64,000 bases of DNA from an archaeon (GCA_018670085.1 JABHRS010000007.1:1-64000); one strand, 5' to 3'; shown: positions 19,567-29,565, counted from the first letter of the stretch. Notes: generated by a model not told the origin, from the letters alone. Program-made: numbers and translations.

Positions 19567-20847
19567 TTAATCAACATAATCAATACCAAGTTCTTTTCCC
19601 ATTCCCTCACGGCGCCTGGAAAAATAACTACTTTCAGGACCAAATATTTGAGATGAGTGAACTCCTGTTATGATTACCATTGTTCTAATTGTGTTTTCTA
19701 AATCTGGATAAATTTGAGCTCCCCAGATAATCTTTGCTTTATCATGAAGTTTATCGGAAACAGTTTCTACAATTTTGCGACTATCTTCAAGAGTTAAAGT
19801 TTCACCACCAGAGATATTTACTAAAGCTCCAGTTGCATTCCCAATATCAACATCAATTAAAGGATTTTCAAGTGCTTTATCTACTGATTCAATTGCTCTG
19901 TTTTCAGTATCACTTTCTCCAACACCAATTAAAGCAACTCCACCTTCACCCATGATTGTTTTAATGTCAGCAAAATCTAAGTTTACAAGTCCAGTTTTGG
20001 TAACTAATTCTGCAATACCCTTTACTGAGTTAGTTAAAATCTCATCTGAAACTTTAAAAGCTGTATGGAGTGGTAAATTAGGGGCTAAATCCAATAATTT
20101 TTCGTTTGGAATTACAATTAAAGTATTAACAGCTTGTTCTAATTTTTCTAAACCAACAACTGCGTTTTCAAATCGGTGATTTCCTTCCATCTGAAAAGGC
20201 ATTGTTACAATTGCAACTGTTAAGATACCCATTTTTTTTGCAAGATTAGCTACAAATGGAGCTGAGCCTGTCCCTGTTCCACCACCAAGACCACATGTGA
20301 TAAAAACAATATCTGAGTTTAGAAGAAATTTTTTGATGTCGTGCTCGTTTTCACGAGCTGATTCTTCACCAATTTTTGGATTTGATCCAGCACCTAAACC
20401 TTTAGTTAGTTCTTTACCAATTAGAAGTTTCTTTTCAGCATTACAATACAAAAGATCTTGAGCGTCAGTATTAATTGCGATGGTTTGAACTCCTGCGATT
20501 CCAACTTCGTTGATTCTAGTTACAGTGTTATTCCCACCACCACCACAACCAATTACTTTAATTCTTGTCTTATTCAAAGCAATCATTTCTTCTAACTCTT
20601 GATCAATATTAGAATTTGCTTCTTTGTGAGAAATTTCTTTCAGCGTAAACTCTTTACTGGTTCCTTGAAGAGTGGAAACTTCATCTGATTGCGATGAGTA
20701 TGTGCTTTGCGGTTGAATTTGAGCAGCTTTATCTGAATTTTGTTTGGAATGTTGTGACTGCTGTTGCTGATTGTTCTGTTGATTTTGTGGTGATTGATTC
20801 TGATTATTTTGTCCTGAATTAATGTATGTATCCATAGTGTTCACCAT
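19567..20847 (-). CDS. ftsZ: Cell division GTPase FtsZ with Q/N-rich N-terminal extension
   Basis: 'VIGCGGGGNNTVTRINE', 'FITCGLGGGTGTGSAPFVANLAKK'. Confidence 0.95.
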   Translation of the reverse strand: MVNTMDTYINSGQNNQNQSPQNQQNNQQQQSQHSKQNSDKAAQIQPQSTYSSQSDEVSTLQGTSKEFTLKEISHKEANSNIDQELEEMIALNKTRIKVIGCGGGGNNTVTRINEVGIAGVQTIAINTDAQDLLYCNAEKKLLIGKELTKGLGAGSNPKIGEESARENEHDIKKFLLNSDIVFITCGLGGGTGTGSAPFVANLAKKMGILTVAIVTMPFQMEGNHRFENAVVGLEKLEQAVNTLIVIPNEKLLDLAPNLPLHTAFKVSDEILTNSVKGIAELVTKTGLVNLDFADIKTIMGEGGVALIGVGESDTENRAIESVDKALENPLIDVDIGNATGALVNISGGETLTLEDSRKIVETVSDKLHDKAKIIWGAQIYPDLENTIRTMVIITGVHSSQIFGPESSYFSRRREGMGKELGIDYVD

Positions 20848-21001
20848 AATATAATAAATTGAAGAAAAAAGAGACCCTCAAAACCACTTCTTTCCTCTTT
20901 GGATTTAGGCATCTTTTGCGTATTTAAAGTTTATTGTACTGTAGGCACTTAAGAAATCACTTAAGAAATTCTAATCTATTTGCAAGAAGGATTGTATTCA
21001 T

Positions 21002-21733
21002 CTAATGATGACAATTTGGTCCATGAGTATGTTCGCCCTTTAAAGTAGTTGGATTTTCTTTTGATAAATCAACTAATTTTTTAGTGAACTCCACTTTTTC
21101 AATGTCACTTAGAACTTTTTGAAACTTTTCAGTCATAGCTTCACGAAAAGAATCAGGTAAATCAAAAGGAAGACAAAGTACTAATGTTTTATCTTTTACA
21201 GAAATATCTAAATGTTCTGGTTTAATTGGCATAATATGGCTGATATAAGCTTTAGCTTGTTCAGTTGTATCTGTAATTTTTTTAAGAACCTCAACATCAT
21301 AGACTAATTCTTTTCCAGATAATGGATGATTAAAATTAACCATCACTCTGCCACCACTAATTCTTTGAACAACTCCAATTTGTCCGTCGAAATCAACTTG
21401 TAAACCTTTGAAAGGCTTTACTTTATGTTCATCAAAAGTAGTCATTGGGACTAATTGAACTTTTTTAACATCACGTTTTCCAAAACCTAACTCTGCTGGA
21501 ATGTTTAGAGTAAATTTTTGTCCTAACTCTTTGCCATTTAAAGATTGATCAATACCTTCTAGAATTTGGTGTTCTCCAACACAAATTTTTACTGGATCAT
21601 ATTTTTGTTTTGCTGAAAAGATTTTTTTCTCTTTTGCAATAGCTTCAACATTAGTATCAAAAGTTACACCATCATTGGTTGAACCAGTGTAAATCACTTC
21701 TATAAAATCTCCAGTATTAATTGTGTTTGACAT
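21002..21733 (-). CDS. FKBP-type peptidyl-prolyl isomerase (SlyD-like)
   Basis: 'GDFIEVIYTGSTNDGVTFDTN', 'NHPLSGKELVYDVEV'; His-rich C-terminus HTHGPNCHH. Confidence 0.88.
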   Translation of the reverse strand: MSNTINTGDFIEVIYTGSTNDGVTFDTNVEAIAKEKKIFSAKQKYDPVKICVGEHQILEGIDQSLNGKELGQKFTLNIPAELGFGKRDVKKVQLVPMTTFDEHKVKPFKGLQVDFDGQIGVVQRISGGRVMVNFNHPLSGKELVYDVEVLKKITDTTEQAKAYISHIMPIKPEHLDISVKDKTLVLCLPFDLPDSFREAMTEKFQKVLSDIEKVEFTKKLVDLSKENPTTLKGEHTHGPNCHH

Positions 21734-21795
21734 TTGTAATAAGATATTTGTGATGAATAGTTTATAAGTTTTACTGATCTATTAGTGGGTATTAA

Positions 21796-22371
21796 TTATC
21801 CATTGTTGGCATTTAGAAATTCTAACACTTTATCTGTTGCTTGATCTGCTGTAATATTCTCAGTATCAAGAACGAAGTTGTAGTGAGATAGGTTAGTATC
21901 ATCAACGCCATAATATTTAACGTATCTTTTTGTGTCTTGGGCTGTTCTAATTTTGATATGAGCTGCTAGCTCCTCAACAGAGTTGTACTGATTTTCATTT
22001 CTGGATTCTTTGGCTACTTGATTTTTTGTTTCTTCAAAGATTCTTTTGGCTGCAATCATCGGATCAACTGTGATGTATAATTTAACTGAATTTGGTAAAA
22101 AATGAAATTGGATTCGACCTTCAACAACAACTGTCTGCCCTTGTTTTTCAAGATCTAGTGCATGTTTTGCTGCTGCTTTATCAACATCAACATCGGTTTC
22201 AGGATGAGTTTTGGCATATTCATTTAACTCCTCAATTGTCATCCCTTTTTCTCTTGCAAGCTCCCGACGAATTCCACCAACATAAATTCTTTTTGCGTTT
22301 AATATTTTGATAAGATTTCTTGCAATGGTTGATTTTCCAGACCCTGCAGTTCCAGCTATTGTGATAATCAT
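21796..22371 (-). CDS. cmk: Cytidylate kinase (archaeal type)
   Basis: 'IITIAGTAGSGKSTIARNLIKIL...IYVGGIRRELAREKGMTIEELNEYA'. Confidence 0.88.
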   Translation of the reverse strand: MIITIAGTAGSGKSTIARNLIKILNAKRIYVGGIRRELAREKGMTIEELNEYAKTHPETDVDVDKAAAKHALDLEKQGQTVVVEGRIQFHFLPNSVKLYITVDPMIAAKRIFEETKNQVAKESRNENQYNSVEELAAHIKIRTAQDTKRYVKYYGVDDTNLSHYNFVLDTENITADQATDKVLEFLNANNG

Positions 22372-22471
22372 ATTTAGTAAGTAGAATATAATGATTATAA
22401 ATATTTGTATTAAAAATTTGTGTTTAAGATACTAAAGAAATAAATACTACTAACATGGCTTTACCTATATT

Positions 22472-23197
22472 ATGATGAATCGAAAATATAACAGTGTTGA
22501 GATTTCAGTGATAATTCCAGCTTTAAATGAGGAAAATTACATTTTGAAGACTCTGCAAAGTTTGGCTCATCAAAGTTTTAAAAAATTTGAAATTATTGTT
22601 GTTTTATCCGCTTGCACTGATCGAACTGAGCAAGTTGTGCAAAGGTTCATTAAATTGCGACCGGAGCTGCAAATTTCTTTAATCACAGAACATGATATTG
22701 GAGTTTCTCGTGCTCGGAATAGGGGAGCAAAATTTGCTAAAGGAAATTTACTATTCTTCTTAGATGCCGATACTACTCTTGACCATAATTGTTTGTTTAA
22801 AGCTAGTCGATACATGACAGAAAAAAACTCTGTAGGAACTTGTCATAGTAAACCAGAACCTTGGAGCCTAATGTTTTCAATGTTAATTGGATTTAAGAAT
22901 ATGTTTCATCGGACTGGTTTAGTTAAAGGAGTACATGGAACTTTGCTTTGCTGGCGAGGTCATTTTGAAACTGTGCAGGGTTTTAATGAATCTCTAATCG
23001 TAATGGAACATTATGATTTAATCAAGCGATTGCTTGAGCATGGAGCTTATATCTGGATTCCAACTGCGTTTGCGAAAACTTCTATGCGAAGATGGCAGCA
23101 TAAAGGAATATTTGCCTTGTTTTATTTTTGGTTAGTTCAAGGATTAAAGAAATTTATGGGTAAAGATACTTTGAAGTATTATGAAGCTGTTCGTTAG
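22472..23197 (+). CDS. Family 2 glycosyltransferase
   Basis: 'ISVIIPALNEENYILKTLQSLAHQSF', 'GVSRARNRGAKFAKGNLLFFLDADTTL'. Confidence 0.85.
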   Translation: MMNRKYNSVEISVIIPALNEENYILKTLQSLAHQSFKKFEIIVVLSACTDRTEQVVQRFIKLRPELQISLITEHDIGVSRARNRGAKFAKGNLLFFLDADTTLDHNCLFKASRYMTEKNSVGTCHSKPEPWSLMFSMLIGFKNMFHRTGLVKGVHGTLLCWRGHFETVQGFNESLIVMEHYDLIKRLLEHGAYIWIPTAFAKTSMRRWQHKGIFALFYFWLVQGLKKFMGKDTLKYYEAVR

Positions 23198-23520
23198 TAT
23201 GGTATCACACTAGAATCAAATTCGCGCCAAGCTAAAATCCCAGCAATAAGATTCTTGACATTTTTGAAACCTTGTTCGGTTAGAAAATCTGTAGCAATTT
23301 TACTTCTGCCACCAGTTCTGCAATAAACCACAATTTCTAGGTCTTTAAATTTTTCAATTTCTTTGAATCTTTTTTTTATCTCAGGGAGTGGGATGAGAAT
23401 TGACTTTTTTGTGATTCTACCATATTGTAATTCGTTTTCATTTCTAACATCAATTAGAATAGGAGCGTTACCTGAATCGATGAGTTGCTTTAGTTCGTTG
23501 CTTGTGATTGTGGCTGTCAT
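23194..23520 (-). CDS. Rhodanese-like domain protein
   Basis: 'APILIDVRNENELQYG' and 'VVYCRTGGRSKIATDFL'. Confidence 0.88.
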   Translation of the reverse strand: MTATITSNELKQLIDSGNAPILIDVRNENELQYGRITKKSILIPLPEIKKRFKEIEKFKDLEIVVYCRTGGRSKIATDFLTEQGFKNVKNLIAGILAWREFDSSVIPY

Positions 23521-23558
23521 GTTGTTTATTTTTTTAAGATTTTAATTAACAAAAAAAG

Positions 23559-23783
23559 CGGGCCTGGGGAGACTTTCAGGATTCAAGATTTAATCTATAT
23601 CTTGGATCTTTTGAACTCCCGGTCTACAGCTCTCTCGCAGTATCTCCGATAACTCTCTTAATGCCATAGTGGCAATATTTCAAGACTCGTCACTGATACT
23701 ATAGGAGGCTGTCGCCCTATATACCTTACAGCAAATTCGTTAAATTTTGTGAATTTGAAGTATCCAGGCTAGGCTACAGGCCC
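23559..23783 (-). tRNA. tRNA-Arg(CCT) with three inferred introns (D-loop about 43 nt, 37/38 about 70 nt, T-loop about 37 nt)
   Basis: Mature fold: GGGCCTG TA GCCT AGCCTGGATA GGGC G ACAGC CTCCTAA GCTGT AGACC GGGAG TTCAAGT CTCCC CAGGCCC G; all stems pair (T13-G22 wobble); poly-T follows the 3' end. Introns sum to 150 nt. Confidence 0.8.
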
Positions 23784-23919
23784 GCAAGGTTAGAAATGTG
23801 GGTTTCTTTTTTAGTGTTTTGTGTATTTTAAATTTAATCTAATTAAAAAGACATATAAAAAGTGAATAATTACAATGATATTTAGAAAAAAGTTAAAACG
23901 ATTGTACTTGATTGAACTG

Positions 23920-24014
23920 ATTTGACCAGGCTGAAGGAATTGATTGATAGACTTATGGTTATTGATTCAAGTGAAGCTTTGGCAGCTGGATTAGTCAAGA
24001 AGTATTTGGAATAA
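23920..24014 (+). pseudogene. Possible C-terminal remnant of an Asp/Glu racemase-like gene
   Basis: Open frame '..LTRLKELIDRLMVIDSSEALAAGLVKKYLE*' without start codon. Confidence 0.3.
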
Positions 24015-24071
24015 GAAATAATCAAAATTGATAAGATAAGTTTTTATATTAAATAATATGAGGAAATAACA

Positions 24072-25379
24072 ATGGTAAAGACAGAATATATCACAGTACA
24101 AGACGCAATTACTAAGGGCAGTGGAGAAGTATCACTACATGGATGGGTTCACAGAGAACGTGGTTCAAAAAAACTTAAATTCATAGTTTTAAGAGATTCA
24201 AGTGAAATTATTCAATGTATCTTAAAGCGAGATGATTTTGATGAAAAAACTTGGGATAGTATTGATAAAATTCAAGTTGAAGCATCAGTTGAATTAACTG
24301 GAACAATTGCAAAAGATGAAAGAGCACCAACTGGCTATGAATTAAAGGTTAGCAAGTTCACATTAGTTGGAGAGAGTCATGAATTTCCAATTCAAAAAGA
24401 TGCAAGCAAAGAGCATTTAGCGGATCACCGTCACCTTCACTTAAGGTCACGTAAAATGACTGCAATTCTAAAAATCCGAAGTACTATCTTCGGTGCAATT
24501 GACCAATATTTTAGGGGAGTTGGATTTTATGAGTATCATTCACCAACTTTGCAAGCAGTTCAGTGTGAAGGAGGATCAGATTTATTTGATGTAGATTATT
24601 TTGGAAAAAAAGGAGTGTTCTTAGCACAAACTTGGCAATTGTACGCAGAACCTGCAGTATTTGCACTTGAAAAAATATATACTATTGCTCCAAGCTTTCG
24701 AGCAGAAAAATCAAAAACTTCAAGGCACTTAACAGAATATTGGCATGCTGAAATGGAAATGGCATGGTCAAATTTTGATGATATTATTGGGCATGGTGAG
24801 GCGCTTTTGAAACATGTGGTTGCAGCAGTATTAGCAAAACACAATAAGGAATTGGAAATTTTAGGTCGAGATCCTGCAAAACTCCAACCAACTGTAGATA
24901 AACCATTTGTTAGAATGACCTACACTGAAGCACTTAAAATCTTGAAGGAAAAATGTGATATGGAAATTGAATGGGGTAAAGATCTTAGAACAATTGAAGA
25001 AGATAAACTCTCTAAATTGTATGATGTACCAATAATTTGTACACATTACCCTAAGAAAGTAAAAGCATTTTACATGATGGAAGATCCTGATGATCCAAGA
25101 ACTGTACAAGGTGTTGATTTTATTGGAACCGAAGGATATGGAGAACTCATTGGTGGAAGTCACCGAGAACATGACATTGAAAAAGTAAAAGCAGCTTTGA
25201 TCGAAGACGGAGAAGATCCAAGTGAGTATGAATTTTATTTAGATACTCGTCGCTATGGGACTGTTCCACATGGTGGGTTTGGAATGGGTGTTGAGAGAAT
25301 CATCTCATGGATTTGTGGTTTAGAAACTATCAAAGATGCAATTCCATTTCCAAGAACAATGGAACGATATAAACCATAG
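24072..25379 (+). CDS. asnS: Asparaginyl-tRNA synthetase (class IIb)
   Basis: 'VSLHGWVHRERGSKKLKFIVLRDSSEIIQCILKRD', 'SPTLQAVQCEGGSDLFDVDYFGKKGVFLAQTWQLYAE', 'GFGMGVERIISWICGLETIKDAIPFPRT'. The Asn versus Asp call is by overall resemblance. Confidence 0.82.
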   Translation: MVKTEYITVQDAITKGSGEVSLHGWVHRERGSKKLKFIVLRDSSEIIQCILKRDDFDEKTWDSIDKIQVEASVELTGTIAKDERAPTGYELKVSKFTLVGESHEFPIQKDASKEHLADHRHLHLRSRKMTAILKIRSTIFGAIDQYFRGVGFYEYHSPTLQAVQCEGGSDLFDVDYFGKKGVFLAQTWQLYAEPAVFALEKIYTIAPSFRAEKSKTSRHLTEYWHAEMEMAWSNFDDIIGHGEALLKHVVAAVLAKHNKELEILGRDPAKLQPTVDKPFVRMTYTEALKILKEKCDMEIEWGKDLRTIEEDKLSKLYDVPIICTHYPKKVKAFYMMEDPDDPRTVQGVDFIGTEGYGELIGGSHREHDIEKVKAALIEDGEDPSEYEFYLDTRRYGTVPHGGFGMGVERIISWICGLETIKDAIPFPRTMERYKP

Positions 25380-25423
25380 AAGCAAAATTCTTTTAAATTC
25401 TTTTTTCTTATTTTTTAATTATA

Positions 25424-25933
25424 ATGGTACTTGATTTTACACGAATTCTCAATGATTCGTTGTTGACTATTGGTTCAACTAAAGAAACTGCGGAGTTTGT
25501 AATATTTGACATGGATCAACCATGTTCGCCAGAAGAGATTCAAATTCGATATAGTAAAGCTCTTTGGACAGTAGTAGAAGTGATTAATGGTCGTTATGCT
25601 TCTAAATTACCATTTGAATTCAATTTGTACAACTGGATAGAACATAATCATAAAGATGAACTGGCATATTTCTTAAATGAGGCAAGTAGTAATTGTATGA
25701 ACTATTCTGATTATAAATCATCATATAAATTTGTAATACATTTTGGAGAGAAAGGATTCATTGTTGGAGTTTTACAGCAAGGGAAGGGATTTAATGCAGA
25801 ATTGATTTTTGTGAATAAAGTAAAGAGTAATGAAGGCGCAGGTTTTAGGTTTTATTCTGATTGTCCATCTACTGTGTTTTTTGATGATGCCAAAAATGCT
25901 ACTGGATTGTATTTTGAATATTTGTTTAGGTAA
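25424..25933 (+). CDS. Hypothetical protein
   Basis: 169-aa intact ORF. Confidence 0.5.
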   Translation: MVLDFTRILNDSLLTIGSTKETAEFVIFDMDQPCSPEEIQIRYSKALWTVVEVINGRYASKLPFEFNLYNWIEHNHKDELAYFLNEASSNCMNYSDYKSSYKFVIHFGEKGFIVGVLQQGKGFNAELIFVNKVKSNEGAGFRFYSDCPSTVFFDDAKNATGLYFEYLFR

Positions 25934-25964
25934 TTTTAATAATGGGCTGTCAATTGAATTATTT

Positions 25965-27029
25965 ATGTATAAATTAAAGCAAATTCCTTCGGATTTCATA
26001 GTAGATGAGATTGCTGATTTTGAAGTGGAATCACTAAATCAAAAATCTGGAAAATATATCTATCTCAAATTGAACAAAGAAAACTGGAATACAATCTCTG
26101 TTGTTCGTGAGATGGCAAAGCTGCTAGGTATTGATGCAAAAGACATTAATTTTGCTGGGACTAAAGATAAAAATGCAATTACTTCTCAATTTGTATCGAT
26201 TAAGACAAGTGGTAGAAATTTACTTGATAAATTACCTTTAAATTTGCCCAAGGGAATTTCTTTGCGATTTGTTGGATTTGCAGACTCGCCGCTTTCTCTT
26301 GGAAAATTGCTTGGAAATAAATTTGGAATTACAGTTCGTGGATTGGATGCAAATGAATCATTTATTGATCGAAAATTTTTTGTAAATTATTTTGATGAAC
26401 AACGATTTTCAACTAGTAATGTAGCAATTGGTAGGGCGATTATTAAGAAAGATTTCAAAAAAGCAGCAGAATTAATTAATGATTTTAAAGTACAAGGACA
26501 ATTGAAGGATAGTCCAAATCAACCACTAAAGGCATTGTTAAAATTGCCTCGTAAATTGTTGATGTTGTACATTCATGCTTATCAAAGTTATTTATGGAAT
26601 GAAACTGTTAGTGAATATTTGTCTATTAAGTATGGCGAAAATTTACCTATTATCAATTATAGTCAAGGAAAATTAATAATTTGTTCTGATTCACAATTAA
26701 CAGATTTGGTTGATTTCCAAATACCTTTAGTTGGTGCATTGCCATTATCAAATACTTTAAATTCTGAAATTAAAAAAATTGTAGAGACTTTAATGTATAA
26801 AGAAAATATTGATAGGTATGATTTTGTGATCAGACAATTGCCAAACATGACTCCAGAAGGAGGAATGCGAGATGTGGTTGCTAAGATTCAGAACTTGAGT
26901 GTTGGTGAGAAAGAAGTAGATGAGCTGAACAAAGAACTGATGAAAATGACAGTGTCATTTGAACTTGGAAGGGGATCTTATGCAACTATGTTAGTAAAAT
27001 TTCTATTGGATAACAAGAATGTTGACTAA
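25965..27029 (+). CDS. truD: tRNA pseudouridine(13) synthase TruD
   Basis: 'KQIPSDFIVDEI', 'NFAGTKDKNAITSQFVSIK', 'YIHAYQSYLWNETVSEYL'. ATG at 25965; the ORF track begins at 25830. Confidence 0.9.
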   Translation: MYKLKQIPSDFIVDEIADFEVESLNQKSGKYIYLKLNKENWNTISVVREMAKLLGIDAKDINFAGTKDKNAITSQFVSIKTSGRNLLDKLPLNLPKGISLRFVGFADSPLSLGKLLGNKFGITVRGLDANESFIDRKFFVNYFDEQRFSTSNVAIGRAIIKKDFKKAAELINDFKVQGQLKDSPNQPLKALLKLPRKLLMLYIHAYQSYLWNETVSEYLSIKYGENLPIINYSQGKLIICSDSQLTDLVDFQIPLVGALPLSNTLNSEIKKIVETLMYKENIDRYDFVIRQLPNMTPEGGMRDVVAKIQNLSVGEKEVDELNKELMKMTVSFELGRGSYATMLVKFLLDNKNVD

Positions 27030-27099
27030 TTAAAAAATAATTAAAACAAAAAGAATTAATTAAAATAAATTAAAATTAATAAAAAAAAACCAGAAAAAA

Positions 27100-27594
27100 T
27101 TAAAAATCTGGAGAGATAATTAGACTATTTATTGGGTATCTGACTCCTTGATATCCAACAGTAACCACTCCATCTTCTTTGAAATTTCCACTTGCAGTTC
27201 CAGTCACTTCGTTTCCTTTTATATCATAAAAAATTAGTGCCCAGGTGCTAGTTGAAAGACTATTAATTTTAACATTTTTAATTTTTAAATCTTCTACTAC
27301 ACTGTTAACATATGCACATCCGCCTGGTGATTGACAGGATGTGAGTGATAACCTACTGATGTCTTTTTGATCTTGTAGCTCTAAATTAATCTGATATGCT
27401 TGACCTTGTGCTGGAAAATCTTGACTGGTCCAAACAACAAACCCAATTATAATAATTGAGATTATTGCAGTAATAATCATCTTTTCGTTATATTTATGAG
27501 CAGAAGTTTTTCTGGGACTAATCATTGATGCTTTTGATCTGGATGATTTTTTAGATCTACTTGTTTTTTTGTTTGTTGTTTTGCGTTTTGCCAT
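27100..27594 (-). CDS. Single-TM hypothetical protein with basic N-terminus
   Basis: K/R/S-rich N-terminus followed by one TM helix. Confidence 0.5.
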   Translation of the reverse strand: MAKRKTTNKKTSRSKKSSRSKASMISPRKTSAHKYNEKMIITAIISIIIIGFVVWTSQDFPAQGQAYQINLELQDQKDISRLSLTSCQSPGGCAYVNSVVEDLKIKNVKINSLSTSTWALIFYDIKGNEVTGTASGNFKEDGVVTVGYQGVRYPINSLIISPDF

Positions 27595-27695
27595 TGATAC
27601 ACCTCTTTGATCAATTCAAAAATTTGAACTGAGTAATAGCCTCTTTATGTTATTGATAATTATGAAGTATTGAGAGTATTTTAATGTTACTAAAA

Positions 27696-28370
27696 TTATC
27701 TCTTGCTTTTACTTTGATTTTTGCCTTTGCTAATCTTGTTTAATTTTTTGATAACTTCTTTAATCACTTCTTTTGGATTTTTACTAGCATCAACTGTGTA
27801 TAAAATATTCTGATCTGAATAATGTTTGATCAATGGTGCAGTTTTTTGATGATATACTCTAAACCTCTCTTTAATTATTTTTGGATTGTCATCATTTCGT
27901 CTGATGATTTTAGTTTTACATTTGTCACAAATATTTTTATTTTTTGGTGCAAAGAATTTAAGGTGATACTGAGTTCTACAATTTGGACAAACTCTTCTTA
28001 AACTTAAACGTTTGATAACTTCAGACTCTGGAACTTCAAGCATTAATACACAGTTGATATTTATTTTCATATCTTGAATGTACTCTGCTTGTTGTACTGT
28101 TCTTGGAAATCCATCTAACATAAACTTGGTTTTTTTGTGTACAATTAAATATATCAAATCTGAAACAAAATTTCCTGGGACTAATTCTCCTTTGTTTAGG
28201 TATTTGGCAATTTCTTTTCCTACAATGGTATCTTTTTTAATCTCATCTCGTAGTATTTGACCCATATAAACATCTTGCAGGGAATATTTTTTTGAGATCT
28301 GTTCAGCAACTGTGCTCTTGCCAGAACCAGGTGGACCCAATAAAACTAATTTTAGTGATTTTGCCATCAA
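27696..28370 (-). CDS. adk: Adenylate kinase with Cys4 zinc-binding LID
   Basis: 'LVLLGPPGSGKSTVAEQI', 'DGFPRTVQQAEYI', LID 'CPNCRTQYH...CDKC'. Confidence 0.9.
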   Translation of the reverse strand: MMAKSLKLVLLGPPGSGKSTVAEQISKKYSLQDVYMGQILRDEIKKDTIVGKEIAKYLNKGELVPGNFVSDLIYLIVHKKTKFMLDGFPRTVQQAEYIQDMKININCVLMLEVPESEVIKRLSLRRVCPNCRTQYHLKFFAPKNKNICDKCKTKIIRRNDDNPKIIKERFRVYHQKTAPLIKHYSDQNILYTVDASKNPKEVIKEVIKKLNKISKGKNQSKSKR

Positions 28371-28461
28371 TTACAATGTAGTGTTTAAGATTTAAATAAT
28401 TGTTGATTTTTGTTGATATTTTTAGATTTATATTCAGAAAGGTTTATAATAGACTAATTTT

Positions 28462-28477
28462 CCCATAATAATATGGG
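28462..28477. promoter_or_regulatory. Inverted repeat CCCATA-ATAA-TATGGG overlapping the start codon of the HTH gene
   Basis: Perfect 6-bp arms spanning ATG at 28473. Confidence 0.45.
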
Positions 28478-29048
28478 ATTCTACGGTGGAAGACATGATA
28501 AACGAAATGCTCGTCCAAAAACTGCGAAAGAATTGCAAAAAGATATAGATGCTCTTGATTTTCGATTGGAAACTGAGGCACTTAAATTCTCTGAAGAAAA
28601 AAAACTTCGTGGAACAATTCGTGATTTAAAGAAACAAAAAGTATTAACTTTAAAGAAAGTTAAACTGGCAGTTGAATCAAGAAACGCTAGTAGACCAAAT
28701 TCTTTGGTAGGCGGAAGGGTTTCAAGACAGGCTCCAGAACAAGTATTGTCAAAAGATTTTTCTAATAAGTTGAAATCTGCAAGGATTGCAAAAGGTCAAA
28801 CTCAAGAGGAGTTTTCTGCATTTTTGAATGAGCGTGAGAGTGTAGTCTCTAAATGGGAAAACGGGAGTTTGAAACCATCAATTGTAACTGCTAAAAAATT
28901 AGAAAAAATTCTGAAAATCACTATCGTTGTTGAAGCTGGAGTTGAGGCTGCTGATGCAAATGATATTTTGAAAAGTTTGAACCCAGCTAAAGGAAATAAG
29001 ACTGCAACTCTTGGTGATTTAGTGAAAGTAAAAGTTAGAAATCGCTAA
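28473..29048 (+). CDS. HTH (XRE/MBF1-like) protein
   Basis: 'LKSARIAKGQTQEEFSAFLNERESVVSKWENGSLKPS' helix-turn-helix. Confidence 0.75.
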   Translation: MGFYGGRHDKRNARPKTAKELQKDIDALDFRLETEALKFSEEKKLRGTIRDLKKQKVLTLKKVKLAVESRNASRPNSLVGGRVSRQAPEQVLSKDFSNKLKSARIAKGQTQEEFSAFLNERESVVSKWENGSLKPSIVTAKKLEKILKITIVVEAGVEAADANDILKSLNPAKGNKTATLGDLVKVKVRNR

Positions 29049-29103
29049 TTTTTTTTTTTAATAGTAATTACACTTCAGATTATAATTCAGATTATAACAT
29101 CAT

Positions 29104-29565
29104 TCAAATAATTCTGTTAATAATTAAGAAAGTAATAGTGCCAAGTGTGATCCCTGCTAAGATGTCAGGAATGTCATGACGTCTTAAATAAATTCTAGAA
29201 TAACAAACTGCTAAAGCTGAAACTGTTAGAAGAATTGAAACCCCTATTATTTGATAATATGTTCCAAAAATTAATGCCAAAAAAATAGCTCTGGCAGCGT
29301 GAATACTTGGAAAACTACTAGCTTCAATCCTTTCGATCCATGTTTTGTGAGGTAATTCTTTTGGTCTTGCTTTGTAATAAAATGTTCTGATTAAGACAGC
29401 TATAAAAACAATGATAATCAGACCAAGTATTAACTCTATCACTAAACTGATTTGCTGAATTAATAATAAAAAAATGACCAGTGCAGCATAAAATGGGGAA
29501 CCACCAAAGGTTGTAATATCACGGACCACACTTCCATAAAATGATTTGAATAATTGTTTGCTCAT
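29104..29565 (-). CDS. PAP2-family phosphatase
   Basis: 'KARPKELPHKTWIERIEASSFPSIHAARAIFLALIFG' and 'SRIYLRRHDIPDILAGI'. Confidence 0.8.
   Translation of the reverse strand: MSKQLFKSFYGSVVRDITTFGGSPFYAALVIFLLLIQQISLVIELILGLIIIVFIAVLIRTFYYKARPKELPHKTWIERIEASSFPSIHAARAIFLALIFGTYYQIIGVSILLTVSALAVCYSRIYLRRHDIPDILAGITLGTITFLIINRII

Noticed and set aside
23559-23783. RNase P or SRP RNA candidate because of GCGGGCCTG/CAGGCCCGC closing ends
   Set aside because: No conserved RNase P or SRP motifs; a complete tRNA-Arg(CCT) fold with three introns explains all exon segments better.
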